Assembly (NCBI GenBank): GCA_030248195.1
Contig: JASAND010032016.1
Coordinates: 1 to 64,000 of the forward strand
Origin: Trissonchulus latispiculum
Taxonomy: Eukaryota > Nematoda > Enoplea > Enoplida > Ironidae
Length of the DNA: 64,000 bases
Direction: 5' to 3'
Within the stretch, counting starts at the first letter, position 1; each line of letters begins with the position of its first letter. Below the pieces are notes generated by a model. It made no database searches. It worked only from the letters and a program-made list of their open reading frames with translations, and was not told the origin of the DNA. Below are positions 1 to 10,848 of the stretch, piece by piece. The position numbers were made by a program, and so were the translations under genes.

Positions 1-175
1 TTTGAGCATGCAATTCTATGACAAACGTTGTTTGGCTCAATTAGGGCTTATCGGTACGCTATACCAAATTTGACCAATTTTTAAAAAATTTCATTTGACT
101 GAAAATCGCCTGGTCTCCCACCCCACCCCCACCACAGCACTTTACAGCCACTTTGGAGCATGCAATTCGAGGTAT
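1..175. repeat. Dispersed repeat, inverted partner at 6.7-6.9 kb
   Basis: The stretch with TGAGCATGCAATTCTATGACA, then TTCATTTGACTGAAAATCGCC and a CCCACCCC run followed by AGCACT, is found again in reverse complement at about 6,710-6,880. No coding signal is seen. It looks like a fragment of a dispersed element that is cut by the window edge. Confidence 0.6.
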
Positions 176-287
176 AAAAACTACCTATCGGCTTATTTTG
201 TTGCGTACTCCAAGAATATATATGGTTTTCATAGGCAAAAATTTTTCTATCTGTTGTTATTAAAAAGTACAAAACCCCTACTGCAAT

Positions 288-669
288 CGGCTTATTTTAG
301 CCAAATTTATGGGGACGATATGGGGGTTAGTGTTACCCCCCATCGATGGGGGGGGCTCACCAAAAGTGGGGGGTATATTTTTTGGAAAAAAATTTGCAAA
401 TTTTTAAGTTTTTGTGTAAAAATTGCTAAAAAACGCGAAACATGACTGACTATCTTTAGGCGTTTTTTACGCTAAAATAGCGAAAATTTCGTTAAAATTC
501 CAGCGAAGCCGGAAAAATTTTTGAAAATTTAGGATAAAAATGGTGAAATCTGTAATTTTTTGGCTTATGTGGGGGAGCCCAGAATTTATGGGGGGCTTGT
601 ATGGGGGGAGCCTCGAATGGGGGAGGGAGCCGATGGGGGGGGGCCCACCCCCCAGTAAAAAATAAGCCA
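288..669. mobile_element. Possible MITE with GGCTTATTTT ends
   Basis: The left edge reads GGCTTATTTTAG and the right edge CAGTAAAAAATAAGCC, an imperfect terminal inverted repeat around an interior of long G runs with short AAAATTT stretches. The make-up matches the element at 11,411-11,684. No target duplication could be fixed, so this is tentative. Confidence 0.3.
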
Positions 670-1073
670 GCCAGACGTCAAAGCGGAGAACCGGAAAAAA
701 ACATCTCTTGCAAGCGATTTTTGGCACATATAACTTTTTAACAAAAGTGGTACGTGGATGAAACTTCAGGAGCATATATACTAAACTTGACACGTATTTG
801 CGCACATAATCTGCGCAGGATCTGCGCAGCTTCTGTGCAGCCTTGTTTTACACGGTCATTCGACCATTTTCACTCATATTATGCGGGCCGCCATACCAGG
901 ACCCCCTATGAAAATCTTTTTTAAGTGCTATATACATCTGCAAGACTTGCGAGCTGTTTCCGCTGCTACATGCGCCCTTATATTCAATGATTAAATAAAA
1001 TATTAGCTTGTCAGTCATCTTAGCACTCAGCAACAAGTAAGAAGGCAGAAATTATGGGGTCTGGTCTCACGTT
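670..1073. other. No gene seen
   Basis: AT-rich sequence with a short run of TCTGCGCAG-like motifs near 810-840. The open frames are short and resemble no known protein. Nothing else is visible. Confidence 0.5.
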
Positions 1074-1345
1074 AGTAAGAAAGAGTCGCGCTTTCTGTTG
1101 CTGTGCTTTGGAGCTCATAGCTCCAATCCTTGGTCCAGGAGGCGGGTGGAGCCCCCCCCCCCCAAAAAAAGGGGGTGGGTTTCCCCCCATGGCTATATAT
1201 ATATATACATATACACTCGAACCCCCAGGCCCGCACCGTGGATTTTCCAAAGGGGGGGGGGTCCACGTAAAAATGCAATTGATATTCAGGGGCAGAGCCC
1301 CCCCAGAAGCGAAAAAATTTTTTGTATTTTGTTCGAAACAGTACA
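1074..1345. repeat. Dispersed repeat R3, copy 1
   Basis: Contains AGAGTCGCGCTTTCTG, the palindrome GGAGCTCATAGCTCC, CCAGGAGGCGGGTGG and then C/G homopolymer runs and a TA microsatellite. The same order of motifs recurs at 3,498-3,640 and 49,035-49,140. The apparent reading frames here are glycine- or proline-rich translations of homopolymers. Confidence 0.65.
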
Positions 1346-2464
1346 TTGGACGTTAATTTCTTGCAAAAGTAAAATTATCGCGCCGAAGGCGCGAAAATTT
1401 TATAAACATAGCTGTTTTTGCCATAAAATTAGCGAAAAATTTTCCATTTTTGGTCATCTCAAAAGGGGGTCAGGACCCCTTGAACCCTCTCCAAGTGTGG
1501 CCTTGCGAACCCCTCCCAAATTCGGACTCAGCAAATTAAAAATGACAGAAAAACGCAAAAATTTCTGTATTTTAACCTTTTTTTGGTTAAAACAGGACTT
1601 GTTTTTCGTTTTAGTCGTTTTTGGCACGGTTTTGTAAAGCGATTCTAAGCCAAAATTTGACATTTTTGGCAAAATTCAGCTAACTATAGCAAGCTTAATG
1701 AAAAAAATCAAAATTCGGTTTTTTGGCTGAAACTTTCGCAAAACTAAACCAAATCGATTACTTTGAGGACCAGCGGATAGGTCTTGGGCTGTTTAAAACC
1801 ACCCCAGTTTCATTGCTCTACCACCTACCAGTAAGTTGCAGTAGACGAAAATGTGTGATTTTTTTGGTTAAAGGTTTGAACAAAAAATCACTCCGTTAAC
1901 AAAAAACTGAAAATGGCGGATCGGATCCCAGAGAGCAGCTAGCAACTTTTTCTCATCAGTTTTGGATAGAGCACACTAAATACCGTATTTAGAACCCAAA
2001 ACCGCTAACCTAGTGCTCCAACTAGGGCAACTCGACCCCGCCGAAGTCTTAGTGGTCACTGATGGCCCCGACAGCGTCCAGTATGAAGTCTAGGCGGTCT
2101 TGGAAGTGCCGTTTTAAAGGACTAAAACGTTGTTTTTTCGTCCATTTGTTTGTGAGTGATTATAACCGTCTTTCTCAGGCATTTTAGCAGAGAAACTCCA
2201 GAACTTCATATTTTGGGGGGGTATGACCCACGGTAAGCGTGACCCCTGCCGGACCCGTCCGGACCCTCCAGGTACCAACTGGACAGTCCGAAGTGGCTAT
2301 AAACATGTCCTAGGGGGTTTTCCAGGGCGCTGAATTCAAATCTGGCATTAGTTTTTCGGTGGTAACTTCTGGTTCAATACGACTGTGGGATCACGTTTAC
2401 CGTCGGATATTCAGGCCCAACGTCTGGGTTACCTAGGTTGGACTACCAGAAGTGCCAGGCAACC
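1346..2464. other. No gene seen
   Basis: AT-rich intergenic or intronic sequence with A/T stretches and isolated G runs. I see no splice-bounded coding segment and no repeat partner of note, except the phrase AGGGGGTTTTCCAGGGCGCTGA near 2,309, which recurs in looser form at 3,629 and 48,330. Confidence 0.45.
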
Positions 2465-2895
2465 TCAAAAACAACGTATATATATGGCCAGGGGGGGAAA
2501 ACCCACATTTTTCGGATTTTGGCTGGAACTTTTTATTATAAAGTGTATCTGAGAACTTTATATACCATCGTACTTGGCGTACTTAGAACTTTCTTTTAAG
2601 CCTATTTGCAATTCTCTAAGTTGTACCGTTAGAGCGGTATAATGCCAAAAGTAGCGGGGGAAAAAAACCCAATGGGGGAAAAAAACCCAGAACGGGGGGA
2701 AAATAAACCCACCCCTCACAGGTCTTAAAAATTGTTCTCTCGCAATTCTGACACTTCCAGTGTAAAATTCAACCCTTTTTAGTGAGTGTGAACCAAAAAA
2801 ACCCGATCTTAAGTAGCTTTTTTTGAGATTTCTTGTGCCGTTGAAAATGCTGCGGCATCAACTGGCCAGGTTTCAAAAGGTTTAATACATGAACA
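2465..2895 (+). repeat. Dispersed repeat R2, copy a
   Basis: Runs from a GTTTTCCCCCC-like tract through TTTTGGCTGGAACTTTTTAT, GTACCGTTAGAGCGGTATAAT, AGTAGCGGGGG, several GGGGGAAAAAAACCCA repeats and TTCTGACACTTCCAGTGTAAAA to GTGCCGTTGAAAATGC. A diverged copy lies inverted at 7,795-8,145 and a third, split by an insertion, at 48,028-48,950. Non-coding and of unknown class. Confidence 0.65.
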
Positions 2896-3497
2896 TGGGG
2901 CAATTTTTGAAAAAATGCTAAAGACGATGTAATTTGATAAAACTTATTTGTCTTTCGTGTAGAGAATGGTTTTTTACGTAGAATTGGCTGTTAAAATCCA
3001 CGAATTGTACCTCTATTGGGTCCTCCAGCTGCGAAATGGCACTTTTAAGGTTTTTAGCCCCTAGCTAGCCAGGTAAGCAAAATTGTCCGAATCTGACCGC
3101 ATAGGATGACGCAGCGTGCTCGATAGTACCAGTGCTTTATAGGCTCGAAATTGAAACATTTCATTGTTTAGTTGTTAAAAAAAATTTCAAAAAAAATTTG
3201 GGTGGGTTTTTTCCCCCCGGGGGTGGGTTTTTTCCCGGCACGTTTGGCAATGTGCCAGACTAACGGTACATCGGATCCCCGTCTAATTTTGGCCGTGTGC
3301 AAAGAGGAAGAGTGTTGCCATCATTGCAGATATTTGCAAAACTTTTTCTAGCCCAACCCAGTCCAAAAGTATCATCGGGTCCAAACTTTTTTGGTAAATT
3401 TTTGGATGGTTGAACCAAAAAGTAGTTGTCATTTTCAAAATGTCATAAAATAATAAGGAGTGAAACAAATGACTTGATCTTTAAAAAAGTAGGTTAG
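2896..3497. other. No gene; G/C hairpin tract near 3,200-3,240
   Basis: No coding signal. Near 3,200-3,240 two GGGTGGGTTTTTTCCCCC units form foldback pairs between G and C runs, the same kind of tract that follows R2 and R3 repeats elsewhere. Confidence 0.4.
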
Positions 3498-3640
3498 GAA
3501 AGAGTCGCGCTTCTTGCGTTGCTATGTTTTGGAGCTTCTGAGATCTCCAACCCATGACCCAGGAGGCGGGTGGGTTTTTTTCCCCCAAAAAAGGGGGGTG
3601 GGTTTTTTTTTTTCACCCCCATGGCTATAAGGGTTTTCGA
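3498..3640. repeat. Dispersed repeat R3, copy 2
   Basis: AGAGTCGCGCTTCTTG, TTTTGGAGCTTCTGAGATCTCC, CCCATGACCCAGGAGGCGGG and G/C tracts in the same order as at 1,074 and 49,035. The central palindrome is altered here. Non-coding. Confidence 0.65.
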
Positions 3641-4114
3641 GGTCGCTGAGCTCGAATTTGGCGTTAGGTTTGCTCTAGCTGCTGTTCTGACTTCAGTAAC
3701 AAAACATAAAAATGATTTTTTATTTGTTAAAATTTGAATTTAAAAAAATCACCCACCCCAGGACGGCACAGAGGTCCAACTGGGAACTTCTATATATGTA
3801 TCGATAGCCCACAGTCAGAACATGTCACATGCACAATATGGGCTGCCTAGGGGTTTTCCCTTAGTAAATAGCAGCCAAAATTCGAACTTTGATCATGAAC
3901 GTTTTGAGGTCACTTTTGGGTACCCTCACTTAAAGGTCTGCCCTGAACGCATGGAGAGAGGCTATGGGCCCAAACTCACAGGCTGTAATGTTGAGATGTG
4001 TGGCTATCATTATGCAAAAATTTGGATCTCTGCGACTTTCCTGTGAGTCAGGGTCCGGTGATATTTTTTGTTAAGCTTGCTATATATACTTTTTGGTCCC
4101 AAAAAGTGCTGGAG
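3641..4114. other. No gene seen
   Basis: Unremarkable AT-rich sequence with short open frames only. No splice-bounded segment with recognisable protein similarity. Confidence 0.4.
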
Positions 4115-4182
4115 CCTGGGGGGGGGGGTTTCGGACGTCGGGGGCAGGGTATTTTTTACAGGGGGGGGGGGCGGGGGGGGGG
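4115..4182 (+). other. Dense G-run tract (potential G-quadruplex)
   Basis: Several runs of 5-10 G are packed between 4,115 and 4,182, with short spacers, including GGGGGCAGGG and two runs of about ten G. Sequence alone predicts G-quadruplex potential on the plus strand. It belongs to the G/C-skewed repeat sequence that is common in this window. Confidence 0.6.
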
Positions 4183-5270
4183 ACAAAAACCCTGAAATTG
4201 ACCTCCCCCCCGAAAATGCCTTCCCCCCCCCCACGAAATCGCCCCCGCCCGGGGTTTGTGGGCGGCGGAGCGAAAATTGGCCAAAATTTGGGCATTTTTA
4301 GGGTATATATATATATATATATAAATTTTGCAAAAATTCTTCAAAAAAGTCCAAATTTTTGGCTTAACGTGTTTATTATCGCGAGAAATACACGTTTATA
4401 ACGGTTTTATGGACTCTAAACTCAATATTGACCTAATTCTGGACTCAGAAACATGTTGGCAATCAAGTTTTCGAGTTTAAAAACACTGTCTAATGTCAAA
4501 ATTACTTAATGCTTTCATGTTTTTCGGCATCAGCAATGGCTGAAAATGCGATTTTTGGCATAAAAATTGAAAAAATGTTTTTGGGAGAGGTTTGGGGGGG
4601 TCGTGACTCGTGGGGGGTTTGGGGGGGTCTAAAAAGGGGGCCCCTCCAAAATTTCGGGGGAGGGCCCCCCACCTCAAATCCCCGTTACACCTATGCTCAC
4701 AGGGGGTAAACTGTAGCCTGGTACACTACACCTATGCTGTTTGGGTTGGGGGGGGGGGAGTAAAAGGTCCAAATCTGGCTTGGGGGGGGGTCTAAAAAAT
4801 CGGAAATTTTGAAAAAACTGTATATACCCAAACTGTATATACGTACCCAAATTTTTTTCAACTAAAAATGGCCATTTTTTGACATAAAATCTATTTTCGA
4901 CATAAATCTACTTCAAAACTACTCGTATTGCGTTTTACAACCTATTTTTTAGCGTTTTCAACTATTTCCAGCCGATTTTTTCAAAATTTTGAAAAATTGC
5001 AAAAATTTGGCATTTTTCTCCTGTTAGTAGGTTGGAACCAATTTCTGGGAGGGATGGGGGTCTGAGCTCGTCTTGGGGGGGGAGTAGTAGATGACGGGTA
5101 TGGGGGGGGGGGGTCTGGCCTTCTCGTGGGCGGGGGTCTCACAGGGGGTAAACTGTAGCCTGGTACGGTACACCTATGACCTATGTATATATGACCTATG
5201 GTTCCCCCCTCTTCCCCCAAACCCGCATGACTGTTATAATGATAAGCCTGACAAAGGTATCCCAATTTTA
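4183..5270. repeat. G/C-skewed repeat fragments with CACCTATG ends
   Basis: A patchwork of G or C homopolymer runs and AAAATTT-type sequence. Ends reading ACACCTATG occur near 4,695, 4,735 and 5,176, matching the termini of the 8-bp-duplication MITEs at 50.7-52.6 kb. The phrase CACAGGGGGTAAACTGTAGC occurs at about 4,698 and 5,138, and a diverged inverted form near 8,600. Probably broken MITE copies. Confidence 0.45.
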
Positions 5271-5944
5271 AGAATTTGAAATTTAGTTTGAAATACTGCC
5301 ATAAATATAAATTGAATATGTATTTACCTTGCCTCTCATCTGCTCAGTTTAAAAAAATCTGAATCCCCAAATATTAAAATTAGGTTTAAGCTGGAGATCG
5401 CATCCACTGGTTACCCTAACTCCAATTTTTTAGACTGGCACCTGACTAATTTCAGTGAGCACAAGATACTAAGTTGACCGACTGGGCGACTGCCGTAAAG
5501 TTAGCGCTAACTCTCATTTTGCCAATATTATATTTCTTCAAGTTCTGTCGGGTATAATACTATAACACGCGAACAAAATGCATGTGAACCAGCTGAAAGA
5601 TATCTTTGCAAATGAAGATATTTTTGCCGTGCAATCAATGTGAAAAAGACAACAGAATATGGGGTAACTGCTGTTTACTTTACTTTTTTTATTTTTGAAA
5701 CTCATTTACTTTTTCAATTTTTGAAAGATCTATTCATTATTTTAGAGCTTGCAACGAGTATAATGATTCTTAGTAAATGGGATCACTCTTGATGGAACTA
5801 ACCAGCACACGTTTCTTATATATCAGTCAAAGATAGCGGCATGGATTTAAAACTTAAAAGCTTAAGGGGGGGTCCATACGAATTTTGCCTAATAGTCGGA
5901 ACTTTTTCGAATGAGCATTGATTTGTCCACACATATTTACCGTT
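5271..5944. other. No gene seen
   Basis: More balanced sequence than its surroundings, with no G-run repeats. I looked for exons on both strands, especially for the missing 3' exons of the minus-strand IVD gene, and found none that I could recognise. Confidence 0.4.
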
Positions 5945-5967
5945 TCTGGGGGGCTTCGCCCCCCAGA
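5945..5967. repeat. Short perfect hairpin
   Basis: TCTGGGGGGC and GCCCCCCAGA pair perfectly over 10 bp around a TTC loop. It stands alone and no function is implied. Confidence 0.8.
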
Positions 5968-6159
5968 CCCCCCTTCTGTACATTGTCTTACATTTAATTT
6001 TGGTGTTGCCCAAGGATTTGCTTTATCTGGACTTACCAATCCACGATTAGTTAGTAAAGACATATTTGTTCATTCATTTATTCACTATATTATATACACT
6101 TAGTTCAGATAAATTTCAGAACAGGTTTGTGCTATAGAAGGCCTTACGAGAAAATCTTT

Positions 6160-6193
6160 GATTTACGTTGGGCAAATCTGCCCAACGTAAATC
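6160..6193. repeat. Perfect 15-bp-stem hairpin
   Basis: GATTTACGTTGGGCA at 6,160-6,174 and its exact reverse complement at 6,179-6,193 flank an AATC loop. Such a perfect stem in otherwise plain sequence suggests a recent small palindromic duplication or a hairpin end of an element. Confidence 0.85.
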
Positions 6194-6486
6194 CTGTTGC
6201 TGCTTTTTTTAATTCTCTAGCTATGTAGATACCTATGAATGCAGGTCATAGCATTGTATATAATTTATTTATGTAGTTTTGTCAAGCTGATTTGGTAAAG
6301 CTTCACCAACTTTTGCAGTACATTATTTGAGATTTCAATTGTCACTTATAAAGAACCTACTTCTTAAAAATTAGAAATTATTTGTTACAATAAAAGTCTT
6401 CATGTAGTAAGGAAAACGCGAGTAAATTAGGAATTTTTATGTAGTTACACACTTTTTTCGGAAAAATAGCAAAATTTTTTGGAGAG

Positions 6487-6504
6487 GTGTGTAACGTTAC
6501 ACAC
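6487..6504. repeat. Perfect 18-bp palindrome
   Basis: GTGTGTAACGTTACACAC is self-complementary over all 18 bases. It could be a protein-binding palindrome or chance. Confidence 0.7.
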
Positions 6505-6709
6505 AAGCCGTCGGCGAAAAAAAACACTGTATGGCACACCTAATACTTCGCGATACGCTGTGGTACACGGTATACCTAATGCATTCTCGAAACACTTTCA
6601 CATTATACACACGCAGAATAGCTCATTTCCGGTGTCCGTTTTGCTGTACAACGCACCCATTTGGCTGGGCTGGCTCCACTTGACCGTCAGAGGGGTCAGG
6701 TGGTCCAAA

Positions 6710-6880
6710 ATGAAATTTTTCAAAAGTGGTCAAATTTGGTACCAAGTGAAAGCCCTAAGTGAGGTGAGCAACTTTTGTCATAGAATTGCATGCTCAAAGT
6801 GCCTGTAGAGTGCTGCGGTGGGGTGGGGTGGGGACTTAGGCGATTGTCGGTCAAAAATGAAATTTTCCAAAAGTGGTCAA
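6710..6880. repeat. Dispersed repeat, inverted partner of 1-175
   Basis: Reverse complement of the repeat at the window start: TGTCATAGAATTGCATGCTCA, AGTGCT followed by GGGGTGGGG, then GGCGATTGTCGGTCAAAAATGA. The phrase TCCAAAAGTGGTCAAA occurs twice within it. Confidence 0.6.
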
Positions 6881-6961
6881 AATAGTATCTGCTTGCGCAT
6901 GGTGTTCGGAAATATATTATGTTGGTTCTTTTTTTCGCATACATATGTAAAAGAATGGAAA

Positions 6962-7748
6962 ACAAGAACCAAAAATGCTCCTTCGTCGCATGTAAAATAC
7001 ATATGAGTACTCTCAGGCTGGTTGTACAAACACGGAAACTAGCCTGTAAAATGCATATGAGTGGCGTTGAGGTTGTAAATTAAGGAAAACAAGTTGCAAC
7101 GGCTTAACATATGAGCCTGTCCTACAACGAGGCTCATATTGGCGTCACAGTAGCCTTCTTAAAGATCATCAGGTCATCATATTAAAGAAAAAACGAATGA
7201 ATAGACATAACGTCATGTTAACATTGTGGCTTGAAAGAAATGGACAGATCGAAGTGAACTGAGACACCTCAAGTTTAATTGTACATGCAAGCTGATGTTT
7301 CCCGAAACACCGTGGCACCTACTATTTCCGGAAGCACTATAGTACACCTACTGTATTCTCGGAACACTATGCCACACTACTCTCACATACGTAATGCTTT
7401 CCCCACATGGCTCTGAGTCAGAGCGCAGAGTGGCATGCCGTATAATGCGTATGCACAGTGTCTCAGCGACAAGGTGTGTGAAGGACAATTTTGTAATGAA
7501 AAGCTTTACGTGCTATTTATATGAAGGTCAAATATCGACAAATTATATTATGACATACGTACGCCAATTTGAGCCTCGTTGTAGGACAGGCTCATATGTT
7601 AAGCCGTTGCAACTTGTTTTCCTTAATTTACAACCTCAACGCCACTCATATGCATTTTACAGGCTAGTTTCCGTGTTTGTACAACCAGCCTGAGAGTACT
7701 CATATATATGTATTTTACATGCGACGAAGGAGCATTTTTGGTTCTTGT
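6962..7748. mobile_element. Non-autonomous DNA element with ~180-bp inverted arms (MITE-1)
   Basis: The left arm starts ACAAGAACCAAAAATGCTCC and passes CTTCGTCGCATGTAAAATAC, GAGTACTCTCAGGCTGG and CATATGAGCCTGTCCTAC. The right arm is its reverse complement, ending GGAGCATTTTTGGTTCTTGT. The arms are about 180 bp and the core about 430 bp. No transposase frame is present. The ends resemble those of the element at 8,864-9,755, so the two belong to related families. I could not fix a target duplication. Confidence 0.8.
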
Positions 7749-7794
7749 GTTTATATATGTATATATATTATGTTTATATTGTATGTGTTAAACT

Positions 7795-8145
7795 TTATGA
7801 AACCTGGCTAGTTGATGCATTTTCAACGGCACATGATATCTCAAAAAAGATACTTAGATCGGGTTTTTTGATTTGTACTAGCTAAAAAAGTTGAATTTTA
7901 CACCGGAAGTGTCAGAGTAGCGCAACGACAATTTTTGAGACCTGTGAGGGGTGGGTTTTCCCCCCATTGGGTTTCCCCCCGCTACTTTTTGCATTATACC
8001 GGCCTAACGCTACAACCGAGAGAAGTGCAAATGGGCTTAAAAGAAAGAACCAAGTACGCCAAGTACGATGGTGTATAAGTTCTCATCTAGCCCTTTTAAT
8101 AAAAAAGTTCCAGCCAAGATCCGAAAATGTGGGTTTTTCCACCAT
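7795..8145 (-). repeat. Dispersed repeat R2, copy b (inverted)
   Basis: Diverged reverse complement of 2,465-2,895: GCATTTTCAACGGCAC, GATCGGGTTTTTTG, TTTTACACCGGAAGTGTCAGA, GGGTTTCCCCCCGCTAC, then TTCCAGCCAAGATCCGAAAA. Non-coding. Confidence 0.65.
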
Positions 8146-8863
8146 GGCTATACTCCCCACCAAATTTCGGGGATCGACCGCCAAATTTTCGAAGTTTACC
8201 CTCCCCCAACCAAAATTTCCGGTGAAACTATGGGGGGCTTGGGGGAAGTATGCCCCAACTTTTGGCTACCCCCACCCAACCCCACCCTGCCCTTTTTGGA
8301 GCCAAAAAGTTTGCTAAATGGTCATTTTTTGAAAACTTTTAGTCAAATTTTGACTTAAAATCGCTTTAAAACCGCGTATATATAAACGCCTGAAACTATC
8401 AAACCAAGCCTTGTTTTCACGGAAAAAGCTTTAAAATATAGAAAATTTTGCATCTTTAAGCCGTTTTTTGGAATTTCTGAGGTTCCAATTTTGGGAGGGG
8501 GGGGGTTGGGGGTGACCCCCCATCAAATTTTGCGGGTCGAGTGGTCGGACACCAAATTTCCCGGGCTTTCCCCTCCCCAACCAAAATTTCCTGTGAAACT
8601 ATGAGTTTGCCCCCTGTGAGACCCCTCCCACGCTAAGGCCAGACCCCCTCCCCCCATTCCAGTTTCACCAGGGGGGGGTACCGCCCCCAAAATTTCAACT
8701 TTACCCCCCCCCCCCCCAACATTAGTAATTTGGTTGTGTTGGACTACGGCAAGCAACGAGAAAAAGTCAAGGCTACGTATGATTGTAAAGCTAGCGGTTC
8801 AATAGAAATAGAAGATCGTCGGCCAGAGTCCTGAAATTCTATATATAGACTTTTCTTATACAG
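8146..8863. repeat. G/C-skewed repeat fragments
   Basis: C runs and G runs alternate with AAAATTTC stretches (for example near 8,150-8,330 and 8,490-8,720). CTGTGAGACCCCTCCC near 8,611 is an inverted, diverged copy of the CACAGGGGGTAAACTG region at 5.1 kb. No coding content. Confidence 0.45.
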
Positions 8864-9755
8864 GTAGGAAAAATGCTCCTTGCAGTCGCATGTAAAATGC
8901 AATATGAGCTATGAGGGTCAACATTTAAATGTGTCAAGGACAAGATTTAAAACGTCTAATATGAGCCAGCATCTAAATCGGTAAAGGACAAGATGTAACT
9001 GGCTAATATGAGCCGCTACGTTTCTCTTGGGCTCATATTGACGCTCGCTGCCGTGGTTTCAACGGCTTAACATCACGACATCATACCATTTTGCCTACAG
9101 ACTTTTTACTTTTATTCCCAAGTCTTTGAACAAATCCTCACCGTTTTGCGTAATATCAATAGCTTCATGTAATGTTTGGTTACAGATGTCCTGCCTGAAT
9201 CTAATTTTGCCAGCTCAAACACCGAATTTAAGGTATCTGAACACTTTATACAGCTAAAGTTCTCCCCTTTAAAGTTGAATTAGGTGGTATATATTTGGCA
9301 TATACCAGTTTTGAAACACTGAAATACTAGAAACAAATGTATAAAGCTCCTGTAAACCGGTATAGTCTTCGCTATCGGCTCACTGTACATAGCATTTATA
9401 CAACAAAATACACAACTGATCTGTAAAAATTTGATGTGTGCTTATCCACGGTGTCGTACGATTGACTTTACTTATTGTATCAAGAGCACACGTATATATG
9501 TCAGGACAATTATATATGCATACGTATATGCGAATTTGAAAAGTGCAAAAGAGTTAACTCAACTTAGTATCCTCGCGTCAATATGAGCCCAAGAGAAACG
9601 TAGCGGCTCATATTAGCCAGTTACATCTTGTCCTTTACCGATTTAGATGCTGGCTCATATTAGACGTTTTAAATCTTGTCCTTGACACATTTAAATGTTG
9701 ACCCTCATAGCTCATATTGCATTTTACATGCGACTGCAAGGAGCATTTTTCCTAC
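8864..9755. mobile_element. Non-autonomous DNA element with ~180-bp inverted arms (MITE-2)
   Basis: The left arm begins GTAGGAAAAATGCTCCTTGC, then GTCGCATGTAAAATGC, ATATGAGC repeats and GGGCTCATATTGACGC. The right arm from about 9,576 is its near-exact reverse complement, ending GCATTTTTCCTAC. The core of about 520 bp has no transposase. Terminal similarity to MITE-1 (AAAAATGCTCCTT, CGCATGTAAAAT, CATATTG) indicates a shared superfamily. Confidence 0.8.
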
Positions 9756-9834
9756 TTGTCCTTCTTCCAATTTTTGGGAGCGCCGCCTTATCAAGGCTCC
9801 GAAACTCCGAAAAACGCTGTTTTAGGTGGTATGA

Positions 9835-10848
9835 CCAATTCGCATGTCCAATAACATTTGCATGCAAAATCGTAGCGTTCCAGCTATCTCCAGTAGCTTG
9901 AACCAGGAACTGGTTTAACTTCGAACCAGATGAACCAGATCTGGCCAGCCATAGGTCGGATCGCCGAAATAACACAACCAGTGAATTCCTCTTGTCCAAT
10001 AACCTTTGTATGCCAAATATCAGCCTTCCAGCTATCTCCAGTAGCTTGAACCAGGAACTGGTTCAACCTTGAACCAGTTGAACCAGATCTGGCCAGCCAT
10101 GGGTCGGATCCCCAAAATACCACCACCAGTGGATTCCCCATGCCCAATAACCTTTGTATGCCAAATATCAGCCTTCCAGCTATCTCCAGTAGCTTGAACC
10201 AGGAACTGGTTCAACTTTGAACCAGTTGAACCAGATCTGACCAGCCATGGGTCGGAACCCCAAAATAACACCATCGGTGAATTCCCCATGCCCAATAGCC
10301 TTTGTATGCCAAATATCAACCTTCCAGCTATCTCAAGTCGCTTGAACCAGGAACTGGTTCAACTTTGAAGTATATAGTTGAACCTGATCTGACTAGCCAT
10401 GGGTCGGAACCCCGAAATAACACCACCAGTGGATTCCCCATGCCCAATAACCTTTGTATGCCAAATACCAGCCTTCCAGCTATCTCCAGTAGCTTGAACC
10501 AGGAACTGGTTCAACTTTGAACCAGATGAACCAGATCTGGCAAGCCATGCGTCGGATCCCCAAAATAACACCACCAGTGGATTCCCCATGTCCAATGACC
10601 TTTGTATGCCAAATATCAGCCTTCCGGCTATCTCCAGTAGCTTGAACCAGGAACTGGTTCAACTTTGAACCAGTTGAACCAGATCTGGCCAGCCATGGGT
10701 CGCATCCCCAAAATAACACCACCAGTGAATTCCCCATGCCCAATAACCTTTGTGTGCAAAAGATCAACCTTCCAGTCCAGCTATCTCCTGTAGCTTGAAC
10801 CAGGAACTGGTTCAACGTTGAACCAGTTGAACCAGATGAACCAGGCGA
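9835..10848. repeat. 148-bp tandem satellite, about 6.8 copies
   Basis: CAGCTATCTC recurs at 9,881, 10,029, 10,177, 10,325, 10,477, 10,625 (one base changed) and 10,778, so the period is 148 bp with two longer spacings of 152-153. Each unit holds the hairpins GAACCAGGAACTGGTTC and GGTTCAACTTTGAACC. The period is not a multiple of three, so the long frames seen here are not a protein. The array starts about 80 bp after MITE-2. Confidence 0.9.

Noticed and set aside
1054..1637. Proline/glycine-rich open frames
   Set aside because: They are translations of G and C homopolymer runs and TA microsatellite in an R3 repeat.
9724..10815. Chain of minus-strand frames with a repeated LVQATGDSW phrase as a repeat protein
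   Set aside because: The 148-bp period changes frame in each unit and stops interrupt every frame. It is a satellite.
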